64,000 bases of DNA from Granulicella sibirica. Its GTDB lineage: Bacteria; Acidobacteriota; Terriglobia; Terriglobales; Acidobacteriaceae. How positions within the stretch are numbered: position 1 is the first letter of the stretch; every line of letters begins with the position of its first letter. The position numbers were made by a program, and so were the translations under genes. Below, piece by piece: positions 10,601-20,861 of the stretch. The notes beneath the pieces are model-generated. The model ran no database searches, was not told where the DNA came from, and worked only from the letters and a program-made list of their open reading frames with translations. The stretch is from assembly GCF_004115155.1 (NCBI RefSeq), contig NZ_RDSM01000003.1, positions 186,001 through 250,000 on the forward strand. The letters are read 5' to 3'.

Positions 10601-11013
10601 CAAGCGGTTACGGAACCACCCGGCCGAACCAGTACCGCGCGCTCAAGATCGTAAACCGGTCCTTGGATCACTGGTTCGGAACTGACCCGTCGGCGACACC
10701 GTGCACCACGCCTGGAGTCGATAACGGTGTCTGCGCCTTCGGGACCCCAGCCAACAACACCTTCGGAACCGCGCGCAACGGCAACGTCCGCGGCCCCGGC
10801 TACCTCAACGTCGATATGTCAGCCTTCAAGGATTTTCATACCTTCCGCGAACAGACGATCGGCTTCCGCTTCGATGCCTTCAACGCCTTCAACATCAGCA
10901 GCTATGGCAATCCCGACACCGGCCTCACGAGCAGCACCTTCGGGAATGTCTCGAACCAGGGTGTACGGTCGACGGAACGGCATCTGCAGTTTTCGGGCAG
11001 CTACCGCTTCTAA
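7618..11013 (+). CDS. Oar-like TonB-dependent receptor with carboxypeptidase-regulatory-like domain
   Basis: Outer-membrane receptor of about 1131 residues. ATG 7618 was chosen over the upstream ATG at 7564 because a GAGGT ribosome-binding site precedes it and a good signal peptide follows (MNNRIFRMLTG to VSGAQ). A carboxypeptidase-regulatory domain comes next (GTVTGMVSDPSGAVIAG), then a plug with NFPLNGLDFSALTLY and the LDGIDDNETFNNL box. The barrel has many YxYxx repeats and ends SGSYRF, with the terminal Phe needed for Bam insertion. It sits 200 bases after a nucleoside hydrolase on the same strand. The gap holds a palindrome (CTATAC/GTATAG at 7431-7447) that could be an operator. A strong terminator follows at 11035. 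The substrate is unknown; position again hints at nucleosides. Confidence 0.9.
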   Translation: MNNRIFRMLTGASAAVVCCVSVSGAQTVTGTVTGMVSDPSGAVIAGARIVAHNVDTGVDSPAKSDAAGLYRIAFLPIGHYTVAVSATGFGNQNIPQFTLEALQTTTFNVKLTVGGSETTVNVSEAAEILDTNDATLSGTFTANTIQNFPLNGLDFSALTLYLPGSVSTYGTSGTTSIERSLNNNDTVNLNGNRAQANNFTLDGIDDNETFNNLIAYSPAPESLQEIKVLTANSPADYGNVNGGGIVSILKSGTNAFHGSAYGYVQDYRTNANSYGNKHGQPIVAINPYSQSQFGGTFGGPIKRDKLFFFVDYLGSRYHKGGTGQASVFSQAMRNGDFSALLAGSNPIQLYDSENNYAPYTGNLGVPVVNPVAKYLFAHPELYPLPNATASDGIVENNFQGPTRSYKANNQGDVKIEYDPRPSDKITGFYSMSTAYDGSTALLPVSFPGVSIYPSRLFGANWVHIFSPSIVNSARAGFTRTDWNQGAPQDPTGLFGTKGNAVVGISFPNQTFNGFSSQNINGLSSVGTAAFDGGLIDNTFSYVDNITWQRGKHTITAGIQALRYQNNYPTSNNNGYLGNIGYGGGFTSNPNLSNAPGYGGADFLLDRVSSAAVTLGSVNVGQRQWRTAGFVSDDFKAMPNLTINIGIRYEYDQPWLESNNKTGNVDIATGQVQYAGSVPVGAPVGSGICSTRACYDGNHTQIMPRVGFSYQGNSRFVVRGGYGATSFYEGNSSNQRLTSITPFIQAVNVNVVTPTVANAGAPRTAEQGFTGGTTQYGGTFNVYPKNIQPAYVQEYNLTTEYAVTRSLSLQVGYLGEGGQHIEDYGNLNQYKVNGDPTSAPYYNNQYIGVNAADPSISIGSNPLLITESRAAMNYNALQAVLRQRTTHGLEFTLNYTYGKALTNSLGNYSLNVAGYGSAGAFQDYYNSAADWGPAGYDIRHNFSGNGVYALPVGRGKDYFSHVNRVVDEAIGGWKLAVAGVAYTGFPGTVTGPGNNSSGYGTTRPNQYRALKIVNRSLDHWFGTDPSATPCTTPGVDNGVCAFGTPANNTFGTARNGNVRGPGYLNVDMSAFKDFHTFREQTIGFRFDAFNAFNISSYGNPDTGLTSSTFGNVSNQGVRSTERHLQFSGSYRF

Positions 11014-11034
11014 CTTGTCCTGCAAGGCAACAGC

Positions 11035-11074
11035 AAACCCGCCGTATCCGTATGTTCTCGGATACGGCGGGTTT
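11035..11074. terminator. Rho-independent terminator
   Basis: Perfect 16-bp stem, arms 11035-11050 and 11059-11074 with an 8-base loop, followed on the plus strand by CTTTTTC. It ends the receptor transcript 21 bases after its stop. In the other direction it lies just past the end of the leftward efflux operon and could work there too. Confidence 0.9.
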
Positions 11075-11097
11075 CTTTTTCAAGCACGAGATTCTTG

Positions 11098-12627
11098 TTA
11101 GCGGGTGGTGGAGACCTGGTCGGCAGCGGCGGGGGTGTTTACCTGGTTGGCGGCGGGGAGCTTGGTGGTATCCCAGCCGCCGCCGAGGGCCTGGATGAGC
11201 TGGACGGCGGCGGTCATCTGGGCGGTGCGGAGGGTGACCTGGGTCTGCTGGTCGGAGAGCAGGGTGGTCTGGGCGGTGATGACGTTGAGGTAGGGGTCGA
11301 GGCCGGTCTTGTAGCGATCGGTGGCGATGTTGAGGTAGCGCTGGGCGGCATCTACGGCGACTTGCTGCTGGACGATCTGCTGCGAGTTGATACGGAGGGT
11401 GGCGATGTAGTCTTCGACCTGCTGGAAGGCGGTGAGGGTGGTCTGGCGGTAGGCGGCGACGTCGGCGTTGAAGTTGGCGGTGTACTGCGCTACGGTTGCG
11501 CGGCGGAGGCCGGCGTCGAAGATGGTCTCGGATGCGGTGGAACCGACGGACCAGAGGAAGGATGGGGCAGAGAAGAGGCTGCCGATGGTGGACGAGGAGA
11601 GTCCTCCGGAGCCGGTGAGGGACAGGGTGGGGTAGTAGGCGGCCTGCTCGATGCCGATGATGGCGTTGGCTTCGGCCATAGTGCGCTCGGCGGCGGCGAT
11701 GTCGGGGCGGCGCTCGAGGAGCTGGGACGGGAGGCCGACGGGGATGGGCGGGAGCGGCGTGGTGAGGTTGCGGACGGGGAGGGAGAAGTCTGAGGCGGGC
11801 TTGCCGATGAGGGTGGCGATGGCGTGCTCGTAGATGGCGCGGTTGGTGGCGACACCGGTTCCGGCTTCGACGGCGTTGGCGAGGGTGACTTCGGCCTGGG
11901 CGACGGCTTCGGGGCTGTCGATGCCGGTGTCGACGAGGGCCTGGGTGAGCTTGAGGGATTCGCGGTCGGCTGCGATGGTGGCGTCGTAGACCTGCTGGAG
12001 GGCGTCCTGACCGCGGAGCTCGAAGTAGAACTCGGCGAGGGAGGCCTGCTCGGAGAGGCGTTCGTTTTCGAGATCGGCGGCGGAGACCTGGGTGGCGTAC
12101 TGGTACTCGCGGACCTCGTTCTGGATTTTGCCCCAGAGGTCAGGTTCCCAGGAGACGTCGAAGGGGAGGGAGATGGAAGTCGCGGTCGAGCCGCTGCGGG
12201 TGGTGGTCGCGGTGGTTGCGGTGCTGTTGAGGTTGGAGAGGGTTCCGGGGGTGTGGGTGCGGGTGTAGTCGGGGGCGACGGCGAGGGTGGGGAAGAAGCT
12301 GGAGCGGGCTTCGCGGACCTGGGCGCGGGCGGCGAGGAAGTTCTGGAAGTACTGCTTGATGTTCTGGTTGTTGATGTCGAGCTGGTCTTCGAGGGTGTTG
12401 AGCTCGGGCTCTTGGAAGATTTCCCACCACTTGCCTTTGAGGGCGGCGTCGGATGGGTTGGCAGGCTTCCAGGCTCCGTCGGCGGCACCGGTGTAGGCAG
12501 TCGGGGAGGACTCCTTGAATGCGGGCGGCGCGGGGGTGACGGGCTTGACGTACTTCGGGCCTACGCGGCAACCGGCGACAGAGAGAGAGACGAGGGAAGC
12601 AGCGAGGAGTCTTGAGGCGGGTTTCAT
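11098..12627 (-). CDS. RND efflux outer-membrane lipoprotein, NodT/OprM family
   Basis: TolC-like outer-membrane channel of a tripartite efflux pump, 509 residues. The N-terminus is a lipoprotein signal ending in VAGC (Cys20), followed by the RVGPKYVKP start typical of NodT-type factors. Two outer-membrane-efflux repeats follow, with long coiled-coil helices (for example AEVTLANAVEAGTGVATN and a later equivalent) and the LLERRPDIAAAER box, which is diagnostic for the family. It is the last gene of the leftward operon, six bases after the upstream RND gene, and ends just before the terminator at 11035-11074. Confident in family and role; the exported compound is unknown. Confidence 0.95.
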   Translation of the reverse strand: MKPASRLLAASLVSLSVAGCRVGPKYVKPVTPAPPAFKESSPTAYTGAADGAWKPANPSDAALKGKWWEIFQEPELNTLEDQLDINNQNIKQYFQNFLAARAQVREARSSFFPTLAVAPDYTRTHTPGTLSNLNSTATTATTTRSGSTATSISLPFDVSWEPDLWGKIQNEVREYQYATQVSAADLENERLSEQASLAEFYFELRGQDALQQVYDATIAADRESLKLTQALVDTGIDSPEAVAQAEVTLANAVEAGTGVATNRAIYEHAIATLIGKPASDFSLPVRNLTTPLPPIPVGLPSQLLERRPDIAAAERTMAEANAIIGIEQAAYYPTLSLTGSGGLSSSTIGSLFSAPSFLWSVGSTASETIFDAGLRRATVAQYTANFNADVAAYRQTTLTAFQQVEDYIATLRINSQQIVQQQVAVDAAQRYLNIATDRYKTGLDPYLNVITAQTTLLSDQQTQVTLRTAQMTAAVQLIQALGGGWDTTKLPAANQVNTPAAADQVSTTR

Positions 12628-12633
12628 GTGTGT

Positions 12634-15600
12634 TTACCTGGTGGCCGGGCTGGCGTGGAGCGACGGCTCGGGATGCTTGTCGCGGCTGAAGCGCAGCCGG
12701 AGATTGTCCATGAAGAGGTAGATCACGGGTGTGGTGTAGAGGGTGAGGACCTGCGAGACGATGAGTCCGCCGATGATGGAGATGCCGAGGGGTCGGCGGA
12801 GCTCGGAGCCGATGCCGGTTCCGACGGCGAGGGGCACGGCTCCGAAGAGGGCGGCCATGGTGGTCATGAGGATGGGGCGGAAGCGGAGCATGGAAGCTTC
12901 GAAGATGGAGTCGCGGGTGTTCTTGCCCTCGTTGCGCTCGGCGTTGAGGGCGAAGTCGATCATCATGATGGCGTTCTTCTTGACGATTCCGATAAGCAGG
13001 ATGATGCCGATGATGCTCATGACGTCGAGATCGGAGCCGGTGATGAGGAGGGCGAGCATGGCTCCGATGGAGGCGGAGGGGAGAGTGGAGAGGATGGTGA
13101 GCGGGTGGATCAGGCTCTCGTAGAGGATGCCGAGGACGATGTAGACGGCGAGGATCGCTGTGAGGATGAGGTAGGGTTCGGAGCTGAGAGAAGCCTGGAA
13201 AGCCTGGAGTGTGCCGGAGAACTCGCCGTGGACGCTGGGAGGGACGCCGAGACGCTGCTGGATCGCTTCGATCTCCTGGGTGGCCTGTCCGAGCGAAAAG
13301 CCGGGAGCGAGGTTGAAGGAGACGGTGACGGAGGGAAAGAGCCCGGTGTGATTGACGGAGAGGGGTGAGGTCGACGGGGCGTACTTGACGAGGGCGTCGA
13401 GGGGGATGGCTCCGTTGCCGACGGTGGGCACGAGCCAGGTCTGCTTGAGGCCGTCGGGACCGGCCCAGTACTTGGGCGCGACTTCCATGATGACGTAGTA
13501 CTGGTTGAGTTCGGTGTAGATGGTGGAGACTTCGGCCTGGCCGAAGGCGTCGTAGAGGGCGGTGTCGAGGGATTGTGGCGTGACGCCGAGGCGTGCGGCG
13601 GTGGGGCGGTCATAGTCGAGCAGGGCCTGAAGGCCGCGGTTCTGCTGGTCGGTGTTGACGTCCTGGATGCCGGGGGTCTTCTTGAGTTCGGTGACGAGCA
13701 TGGGGCCGAACTTCTGCAGTTCCTGGGTGGTGTCGGCGGCGAGGGTGTACTGGTACTGGGCGGAGGACTGGCGGCCACCGATGCGGATATCCTGCGCGGC
13801 CTGGAGGAAGGTGGCGGCTCCGGAGATGCGGGCGAGTTTGGGCCGGAGGCGGTTGATGATTTCGGCGGCGCTTGCCTTGCGTTCGGAGAGAGGCTTGAGG
13901 GCGATAAAGGTGAAGCCGCTGTTCACGGCTCCCTGGCCGCCGGTGAAGGCCATGACGTTGGCGACGCCGGGATCCGACTTGATGACGCTGACGGCCTCGC
14001 GGACGGAGGCGCTCATGGCGGTGAAGGAGGTGTCCTGCGGACCCTGCATGCCGCCCATCATGACGCCGGTGTCCTGCTGGGGGAAGAAGCCCTTGGGGAC
14101 GCGGGCGATGAGGAAGATGTTCAGGCCGAGGGTTCCGAGGAAGACGAGGAGGATGAGGGCGGGGTGATCGAGCGTCCAGGTGAGGGTGACGCGGTAGAAG
14201 TTGAGGATGCGGTCGAAGACGCGCTCGGACCAGTTGTAGAGGCGGCCGTGCTGGATCTCCTTCTCCGGCTTGAGCAGCCGGGAGCACATCATCGGGGTCG
14301 TGGTTAGGGAGACGACCATGGAGACCAGGATGGCTGCCGAGAGCGTGATGGCGAACTCGCGGAAGAGGCGGCCGATGATGCCGCCCATCAAGAGCAAGGG
14401 GATAAAGACGGCGATGAGGGAGATGGAGATGGAGAAGACGGTGAAACCGATCTCCTCGGCTCCTTTGAGGGCTGCTTCGATGGGGTGGAAGCCCTCTTCG
14501 AGGTGGCGGGTGATGTTCTCCATGACGACGATGGCGTCGTCGACGACGAAGCCGCTGGCGATGGCGAGGGCCATGAGCGAGAGGTTGTCGATGGAGAAGC
14601 CGCAGAGGTACATCACTGCGCAGGTGCCGATAAGGGAGACAGGTACGGCGACAGCGGGGATGAGGGTGGCTCGGCCGTTGCGGAGGAAGATGAAGACGAT
14701 GCCGATGACGAGGAAGACGCTGATGACAAGGGTGATCTCGATGTCGTTGACGGAGGCGCGAATGGTCGTCGTGCGATCGACGACGGTGATGATGTGCTGG
14801 CCCGAGGGGATGGTCGCCTGAAGGGAGGGAATCGCCGCCTTGATTCCATCGACGGTGGTGATGATGTTGGCGCCGGGCTGGCGGAAGATGATGATGTTCA
14901 CGCCGGGCTTGCCGTTGAGATAGCCGGCCTGTCGCATACTCTGCTGCGAGTCGACGACGTCGGCGACATCCTGGAGGCGGACGGCAGCCCCGTTGTGATA
15001 GCCGACGATGAGGGGCTTGTAAAACTCGGCTTTGGAGATCTGATCGTTGGCGAGGATGTCGATGGTGGTGTCGCCGTTCGAGATCTGACCCTTGGCGGTG
15101 TTGGCGTTCTGGGCGGCGATGGCGGATTGAACGGTCTGGAGGCCGATCCCGTAGCTGGCGAGCTGGTTGGGGTTGAGCTCGACGCGGACGGCTGGGAGCG
15201 ATGCTCCGACGACAGTGACCTGACCGACCCCGGTGATCTGGGAGATACGCTGCTCGATGACGGTGGAGGCTTCGTCGTAGAGGGCAGGGACGTCGTACAC
15301 GTCGGACTGGACGCCGAGGACCATGATGGGCGAGTCGGCAGGATTGACCTTGCGGTAGGTGGGGTTCGCAGGGAGGTTGGCGGGAAGGTAAGTGCGAGCA
15401 GCGTTGATGCCGGCCTCTACGTCGCGGGCGGCTCCGTCGATGTTGCGGGAGAGATCAAATTGGAGGGTGACGCTGGTAGTGCCGATGGCCGACGACGAGG
15501 TCATCTCGGTGACGCCGGCGATGTGGCCGAACTGACGCTCGAGCGGGGTGGCGATGGAACTCGCCATGATGTCGGGGCTCGCGCCTGGGAGGGCGGCGGC

Positions 15601-15741
15601 GACGGTGATGGTGGGGAAGTCCACCTGCGGCAGCGGGGAGACGGGAAGGACGTTGAAGGCGATGATGCCGGCGAGGGCAACGGCGATGGTGAGGAGCGTT
15701 GTCGCTACAGGGCGATCGATGAAGAGGCGGGAGGGGTTCAT
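12634..15741 (-). CDS. RND efflux transporter permease subunit (MdtC-like, HAE1 family)
   Basis: Inner-membrane proton-driven drug/metabolite exporter, 1035 residues, normal for the family. The start [17 protein letters not shown] is a typical HAE1 opening. TM1 is followed by a large periplasmic loop, then the TM4 proton-relay pair in [15 protein letters not shown]. The second half has [15 protein letters not shown] with the partner Lys. Its start overlaps the stop of the preceding RND gene by four bases (ATGA at 15738-15741), indicating translational coupling. Two unlike RND subunits in one operon is the MdtB-MdtC arrangement, in which a heterotrimer forms. Of the two, this one keeps a standard length. 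Confidence 0.95.
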   Translation of the reverse strand: MNPSRLFIDRPVATTLLTIAVALAGIIAFNVLPVSPLPQVDFPTITVAAALPGASPDIMASSIATPLERQFGHIAGVTEMTSSSAIGTTSVTLQFDLSRNIDGAARDVEAGINAARTYLPANLPANPTYRKVNPADSPIMVLGVQSDVYDVPALYDEASTVIEQRISQITGVGQVTVVGASLPAVRVELNPNQLASYGIGLQTVQSAIAAQNANTAKGQISNGDTTIDILANDQISKAEFYKPLIVGYHNGAAVRLQDVADVVDSQQSMRQAGYLNGKPGVNIIIFRQPGANIITTVDGIKAAIPSLQATIPSGQHIITVVDRTTTIRASVNDIEITLVISVFLVIGIVFIFLRNGRATLIPAVAVPVSLIGTCAVMYLCGFSIDNLSLMALAIASGFVVDDAIVVMENITRHLEEGFHPIEAALKGAEEIGFTVFSISISLIAVFIPLLLMGGIIGRLFREFAITLSAAILVSMVVSLTTTPMMCSRLLKPEKEIQHGRLYNWSERVFDRILNFYRVTLTWTLDHPALILLVFLGTLGLNIFLIARVPKGFFPQQDTGVMMGGMQGPQDTSFTAMSASVREAVSVIKSDPGVANVMAFTGGQGAVNSGFTFIALKPLSERKASAAEIINRLRPKLARISGAATFLQAAQDIRIGGRQSSAQYQYTLAADTTQELQKFGPMLVTELKKTPGIQDVNTDQQNRGLQALLDYDRPTAARLGVTPQSLDTALYDAFGQAEVSTIYTELNQYYVIMEVAPKYWAGPDGLKQTWLVPTVGNGAIPLDALVKYAPSTSPLSVNHTGLFPSVTVSFNLAPGFSLGQATQEIEAIQQRLGVPPSVHGEFSGTLQAFQASLSSEPYLILTAILAVYIVLGILYESLIHPLTILSTLPSASIGAMLALLITGSDLDVMSIIGIILLIGIVKKNAIMMIDFALNAERNEGKNTRDSIFEASMLRFRPILMTTMAALFGAVPLAVGTGIGSELRRPLGISIIGGLIVSQVLTLYTTPVIYLFMDNLRLRFSRDKHPEPSLHASPATR

Positions 15742-18700
15742 ACCGCCTCCGGCTGCTGTTCGGGCTGGGCTACTGTTGTCTTCGATGGGCGCTTGCCGGA
15801 GATACGGGCGCTGAGGTTGTCGAAGAAGATGTAGATGACGGGCGTGGTGTAGAGGGTGAGGACCTGCGAGAAGATGAGGCCGCCAACCATCGCGACGCCG
15901 AGGGGTTTGCGCAGCTCGGAGCCGATGCCGGACCCGAAGGCGAGTGGGATGCCTGAGAGCAGGGCAGCCATGGTGGTCATGAGGATGGGCCTGAAGCGGA
16001 GGATGGCCGCCTGATAGATGGCGTCCGTCGCGTTGAGGCCGTGGTGTCGCTCGCCTTCGAGGGCGAAGTCGACCATCATGATGCCGTTTTTCTTAACGAT
16101 GCCTATGAGCAGGATGATTCCGATGATGCCGACGATGTCGAGATCGAGGTTGAAGAGACGAAGAGCGAGGAGGGCTCCGACACCGGCCGACGGAAGTGTT
16201 GAGAGGATGGTGATCGGATGGATGAAGCTCTCGTAGAGGACACCGAGGACGATGTAGACGGTGACGAGGGCTGCGAGGACGAGGATGGCCTCGTTCGAGA
16301 GGGAGCCTTCGAAGGCCGCGGCGGTGCCCTGGTAGTTGGCGACGACGCTCGGCGGGAGATCCGACTTGGCGAGGACCTCGTTGATGGCCGTGAGGGCCTG
16401 GCCGAGGGAGTAGCCGGTGTTGAGGTTAAACGAGATGGTGACCGCAGGGAACTGGCCCTGGTGATTGATCGAGAGCGCCTGGCTCTTCGATTCGAAGTGG
16501 GTGAAAGCGCTGAGCGGGACGGGGACGGAGGCGGTTGCCGTGGCTCCGGTCGCGCTTGTGGCTGCCGTGCCTCCGCCGCCAGATGAGGTGGAGGATGCGG
16601 TGCGACTGGTTCCGCTGGTGGAGGTGTTGTTTGCCGATGAGGTGCCGGTGGTGGTGCTGGCGCTCGAGATTACGTTCGAGCTTGTGCTTCCGCTGGAGGT
16701 AAGGGCGGAGGTGTTGCTTGAGGTGGTGGTGGCGTTCGAGGAGGACGCGTTGTTGGTGACGGCGTTCGAGTTCGAGTTGGTGGAGATGCCGGAGGTGGTG
16801 GTGGGGGTGAGGAGCGAGGTGGTTGTGGAGCTTGCGTTTCCGGCTCCTGCGGAGGATCCCTGGGTGGTGGCGGCGGTGGCTCCGACGGTTCCGGTTCCGG
16901 AGCTTGTGCCCTGGATGTAGATGTCGTGGAGACGCTCGGGCGTGAGCTGGAAGCGGGGATCGGTTTCGAGGATGACGTGGTACTGGTTCAACTGCGTGTA
17001 CATCGTGTTGATCTGGCGCTGACCGAAGGCATCGTAGAGGGTGTTGTCGATGGCGTTCGGGGTGATGCCGAAGCGGGACGCGGTGGCGCGGTCGATGACG
17101 AGGGATTCGGCTTTGCCTCCAAGCTGCTGGTCGGTGACGACGTCAGCAAGCTGGGGGAGCTGCTTGAGACGGGCGACGACCTTGGCGGATACCTGGTCGA
17201 GCTCGGTCTGGCTTGGATCTTCAATCGTGTACTGGTACTCGGTGCGGCTGACGCGATCGTCGACGGTGAGGTCCTGGATCGGCTGCATGTAGAGCTTGAT
17301 GCCGTCGACTTTTTCGAGATTGGGACCGAGACGGTCGATCACCTCGGTGGCGGAGATGCCACGGTCTTCGAGAGGCTTGAGATTGATCTGGATGCGGCCG
17401 CTGTTGAGGGTGGTGTTCGTTCCGTCGGGACCGATGAAGGAGGAGATGGAGTCGACGGCGGGATCCTGCAGGATGACTTTGCCGAGCTCCAACTGGCGCT
17501 TGGACATGGCGTCGAAGGAGATGGAGGCTGAGGCCTGGGTGATGCCCTGAATGATGCCGGTGTCCTGGGTGGGGAAGAAGCCCTTGGGGATGGTGATGTA
17601 GAGAACGACGGTGAGGATGAGGGTCGCAAGGGCGACGAGGAGGGTGAGGGTCTGGAAGCGCAGCACGAACTGCAGGGTGCGCCCATAGAAGTCGATGATG
17701 GATTCGAAGATGTGCTCGGAAACCTTGTAGAAGCGGCTCTGCTTCTCGGGCGGGGTGTAGGTGAGCAGGCGGGCCGACATCATCGGGGTAAGGGTGAGGG
17801 AGACGAAGGCCGAGATGAGGATTGTGACGGCGAGGGTGACGGCGAACTGGCGGAAGAGGCGTCCGGCGATGTCTCCCATAAAGAGGAGCGGTATCAGGAC
17901 GGCGATGAGGGAGACGGTGAGCGAGAGGATGGTGAAGCCGATCTGCTCGGCGCCCTTGAGGGCGGCCTCCATGGGTTCTTCGCCCTCTTCGATGTAGCGG
18001 GAGATGTTCTCGATCATGACGATGGCATCGTCCACCACGAAGCCGGTGGAGATGGTGAGAGCCATCATGCTGAGGTTGTTGAGCGAGTAGCCGAAGAGGT
18101 ACATCACGCCGAGCGTGCCGACGAGCGAGAGAGGCACGGCGATCGACGGAATGATGGTGGCGGAGATGGAGCGCAGAAAGAGGAAGATGACCATCACGAC
18201 GAGGGCGATGGTGAGCATGAGCTCGAACTCGACGTCCTTGACGGAGGCGCGGATGGCGGTGGTGCGGTCGGTGACGATCTGGACGTGGACCGACTGGGGG
18301 AGGGTTGTCTCGAGCTGGGGCAGGAGGCGCTGGATAGAATCGACGACCTGGATGGTGTTGGCACCGGGCTGGCGCTGGATGTTGACGATGACGGCGGGAG
18401 TCGCGTTATTCCAGGCGGCGAGCTTATTGTTCTCGACACCGTCGAAGATGCGGGCGACCTGCGGAAGAAGGACGGGGGCTCCGTTGCGGTAGGCGACTAC
18501 GACCTGCTTGTAGTCGTCGCTTGAGAGGAGCTGGTCGTTCGCGTTGATGGTGTAGTCCTGCGTGGGGCCGTCGAAGTTACCCTTGGCGGAGTTGAGCGAG
18601 TTGCTGGTGAGGGCGTTGCGGAGGTCTTCGAGGTTGATGCCGTAGTTCGAGAGGGCGGTGGGGTTGGCCTGGATGCGGACGGCGGGCTTCTGGCCACCGG

Positions 18701-19232
18701 AGATGGAAACAAGACCGACTCCGGAGATCTGGGAGATCTTGGGGGAGAGGCGGGTGTCTGCGAGGTCTTCGACCTGCGAGAGAGGGATCTCATTCGAGGT
18801 GAGGGCGAGGGTGAGGACGGGGGCGTCGGCGGGGTTCGACTTCGAGTAGATGGGTGGGGCGGGGAGGTTCGCGGGAAGGTAGCTCTGGCCGGCGTTGATG
18901 GCGGCCTGCACCTCTTGTTCAGCCACGTCGATATCGAGCGTGAGCTGGAACTGCATCACGATGACGGAGACACCACCGGCAGAGGTGGAGGTCATCTGGG
19001 AGAGGCCGGCGACCTGGCCGAACTGGCGCTCGAGCGGGGCGGTGACGGCGGAGGCGACTACGTCCGGACTGGCTCCGGGGTAGAAGGTGAGGACCTGCAT
19101 GGTCGGATAGTTGACTTCAGGCAGTGCGGAGACGGGAAGCTGGAAGTAGGCCACGCCGCCGGCGAGAAAGATGGCGACCATGAGGAGAGCGGTCGCGACC
19201 GGGCGAAGGATAAAAGGGCGTGATGGGTTCAT
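15738..19232 (-). CDS. RND efflux transporter permease subunit (MdtB-like) with Ser/Thr-rich insertion
   Basis: Second RND subunit, 1164 residues, about 120 longer than usual. Core features are complete: start [17 protein letters not shown], the relay Asp pair in [16 protein letters not shown], and [19 protein letters not shown]. The extra length is one block at about residues 774-900, in the second periplasmic loop, rich in Ser, Thr, Asn, Gly and Ala. Normal sequence resumes at [14 protein letters not shown]. The gene overlaps both neighbours by ATGA tetranucleotides (15738-15741 and 19229-19232), so adaptor and both pump subunits should be made together. The reading frame is continuous through the insertion, which argues against a sequencing error or pseudogene. 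Confidence 0.93.
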   Translation of the reverse strand: MNPSRPFILRPVATALLMVAIFLAGGVAYFQLPVSALPEVNYPTMQVLTFYPGASPDVVASAVTAPLERQFGQVAGLSQMTSTSAGGVSVIVMQFQLTLDIDVAEQEVQAAINAGQSYLPANLPAPPIYSKSNPADAPVLTLALTSNEIPLSQVEDLADTRLSPKISQISGVGLVSISGGQKPAVRIQANPTALSNYGINLEDLRNALTSNSLNSAKGNFDGPTQDYTINANDQLLSSDDYKQVVVAYRNGAPVLLPQVARIFDGVENNKLAAWNNATPAVIVNIQRQPGANTIQVVDSIQRLLPQLETTLPQSVHVQIVTDRTTAIRASVKDVEFELMLTIALVVMVIFLFLRSISATIIPSIAVPLSLVGTLGVMYLFGYSLNNLSMMALTISTGFVVDDAIVMIENISRYIEEGEEPMEAALKGAEQIGFTILSLTVSLIAVLIPLLFMGDIAGRLFRQFAVTLAVTILISAFVSLTLTPMMSARLLTYTPPEKQSRFYKVSEHIFESIIDFYGRTLQFVLRFQTLTLLVALATLILTVVLYITIPKGFFPTQDTGIIQGITQASASISFDAMSKRQLELGKVILQDPAVDSISSFIGPDGTNTTLNSGRIQINLKPLEDRGISATEVIDRLGPNLEKVDGIKLYMQPIQDLTVDDRVSRTEYQYTIEDPSQTELDQVSAKVVARLKQLPQLADVVTDQQLGGKAESLVIDRATASRFGITPNAIDNTLYDAFGQRQINTMYTQLNQYHVILETDPRFQLTPERLHDIYIQGTSSGTGTVGATAATTQGSSAGAGNASSTTTSLLTPTTTSGISTNSNSNAVTNNASSSNATTTSSNTSALTSSGSTSSNVISSASTTTGTSSANNTSTSGTSRTASSTSSGGGGTAATSATGATATASVPVPLSAFTHFESKSQALSINHQGQFPAVTISFNLNTGYSLGQALTAINEVLAKSDLPPSVVANYQGTAAAFEGSLSNEAILVLAALVTVYIVLGVLYESFIHPITILSTLPSAGVGALLALRLFNLDLDIVGIIGIILLIGIVKKNGIMMVDFALEGERHHGLNATDAIYQAAILRFRPILMTTMAALLSGIPLAFGSGIGSELRKPLGVAMVGGLIFSQVLTLYTTPVIYIFFDNLSARISGKRPSKTTVAQPEQQPEAV
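16530..16912 (-). repeat. low-complexity Ser/Thr/Asn-coding tract inside RND gene
   Basis: Stretch of about 383 bases made of imperfect trinucleotide runs coding mainly Ser, Thr, Asn, Gly and Ala on the minus strand. No exact long repeat unit is visible, but the composition is sharply different from the surrounding transporter sequence. It is in frame and free of stops. Confidence 0.8.
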
Positions 19233-20563
19233 TTGCCCGGTGTCCCAGTCTGCGCGCCGGCGTTCGCGGAGTTCTTCGTTCCGGAGCTGCTGCCGTTGAT
19301 CTGGACCTTGGTTCCTCCTTCGAGCCGGTCAAAGCCGCTGGTCGCCATGGTGAGATTGGGACCGATGCCTTGGACGGCGGTATTGGTGTCGTCGCTGGTG
19401 AGGACGGTGATGGGCTGCACGGCGACGGTGCCAGAGCTATTGGGGCCTGACTTGACGGCGTAGACGAACGACGCGGTTCCGTTATGCTGGACGGCGGCGG
19501 AGGGGATGAGGGTCGTGTTCTGCAGGGTGCGGACGTGGAGTCGCGCGTTGACGAACTGGTTCGGGTAGAGCTGGGACTGGGCGTTGGGGAAGCTGGCGCG
19601 GAACTTGACGGTTCCGGTGGTGGTGTCGATCTGGTTGTTCAGCGAGGTGAGCTTGCCGATGTCGAGGCGATTGTCGTTGGAGCGGTCGAAGGCGTCGACG
19701 GCGAGTTCACTGCGGCCGTGAAGCTGAGCCTGGACGCTGGGAAGGTCGTCTTCGGAGACGTTGAAGACGACGGTGATGGGCTGGACCTGAGTGATCACGA
19801 CGAGGGTGGAACTCGATCCGGAGAAGATGGTGTTGCCGGGATCGACGAGGCGGAGGCCTACACGGCCCGTGATCGGCGCGACGATATGGCAGTAGCTGAG
19901 CTGGACGCGATCGGATTCGACGGTGCCCTCGTCTGCCTGGACGGTGCCTTCGTACTGGAGCACGGTCTGCTCCTGATCCTCAACCTGCTGGCGGGCGATG
20001 GCGTTGCGGGCGAAGGCGTCCTTGTAGCGGGCGTAGTCGATGCGGGCTTCGGCGAGGACTCCCTGATCGTGCTTGAGGGTGCCGAGGGCCTGGGTGAGGG
20101 CGGCTTCGTAGGGACGGGGATCGATCTCGACGAGGGCGTCGCCCTTGTGGACGAGCTGGCCTTCGCGGTAGTGGACCGCCATGACGCGGCCAGTGATCTG
20201 GCTATAGATGGTGACGGTGTTGGTGGGGGTGACGGTGCCGAGGGCGTCGACATAGATGTTCATGTTGCCGGTCTTCGACTGGGCCACCGTGATGGCGGCG
20301 GGGCCGTTCTGTCCTCGGCCGCCGGCTGCCGGGGCCTTGGCTGCGCCCGCGGCGGGCTCTTTTCTGGAGCGGTAGACGATAAATGCCGCAATGAGTAGGA
20401 TGGCGAGCGTGATCCAGATCCAGAGATGTCGTCGCTTGCGGTGCTCAGGTGGCGTGGTGTTGTGCTCGACGAAGGAAGTACCGAGGTTACTTGCGGTTTG
20501 TGCTTCGAAGGATTCGCCGAGTTCCGGGCCGTCTGCCGGTTTACTACCTTGTTGCTGATCCAT
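19229..20563 (-). CDS. RND efflux periplasmic adaptor subunit (membrane fusion protein, MdtA-like)
   Basis: Periplasmic adaptor linking the RND pump to the outer-membrane channel, 444 residues. A charged cytoplasmic N-terminus leads to one transmembrane anchor ([19 protein letters not shown]) and then a Gly/Ala-rich linker. The lipoyl half-motif [26 protein letters not shown] is split by an alpha-hairpin from the second half around [18 protein letters not shown]. Then come the beta-barrel and membrane-proximal domains. First gene of the four-gene efflux operon; its stop overlaps the next start by ATGA. A perfect palindrome at 20653-20671, about 90 bases upstream, is a candidate operator. Confidence 0.94.
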   Translation of the reverse strand: MDQQQGSKPADGPELGESFEAQTASNLGTSFVEHNTTPPEHRKRRHLWIWITLAILLIAAFIVYRSRKEPAAGAAKAPAAGGRGQNGPAAITVAQSKTGNMNIYVDALGTVTPTNTVTIYSQITGRVMAVHYREGQLVHKGDALVEIDPRPYEAALTQALGTLKHDQGVLAEARIDYARYKDAFARNAIARQQVEDQEQTVLQYEGTVQADEGTVESDRVQLSYCHIVAPITGRVGLRLVDPGNTIFSGSSSTLVVITQVQPITVVFNVSEDDLPSVQAQLHGRSELAVDAFDRSNDNRLDIGKLTSLNNQIDTTTGTVKFRASFPNAQSQLYPNQFVNARLHVRTLQNTTLIPSAAVQHNGTASFVYAVKSGPNSSGTVAVQPITVLTSDDTNTAVQGIGPNLTMATSGFDRLEGGTKVQINGSSSGTKNSANAGAQTGTPGK

Positions 20564-20861
20564 TCTGATCCTTCTTGATAGTCGTGCAGATGTTCAATTT
20601 GCGCGGAATTTCACCCGCGGGCGAGCGCGCTGGTACTTCTCCGCAGAGATCTCAAAACGTTTGACGTTTTGGAACTGTCTGGAAGTTTCGTTCTCAGCCT
20701 AGGTATTTCGCAGACGGAAGCCGTTTCCTTGCTTTTCGGGAGCGTGCGATCTGTCAGCTTCCAACGCGCCTTGATCGCTAACCCTTTTGTATGAGGGACT
20801 TGCGCGACTCACCGATTCGGCACTCGCCGGAGAAGCGACCCGATAATATTTGACCCGCCGG
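20564..20861 (-). promoter_or_regulatory. promoter region of efflux operon with perfect palindrome at 20653-20671
   Basis: Non-coding stretch of 298 bases between the GH42 gene and the efflux adaptor, both leftward. It holds one clear element: 8-bp perfect arms (CAAAACGT and ACGTTTTG) around a 3-base spacer at 20653-20671. It is A+T-rich at the arms and lacks a T-run, so it reads better as a regulator site than a terminator. No convincing -35/-10 pair was found. Confidence 0.45.

Noticed and set aside
14485..15834. 449-codon plus-strand frame over the RND gene
   Set aside because: Asp/Gly/Val-rich antisense of transmembrane and periplasmic RND sequence.
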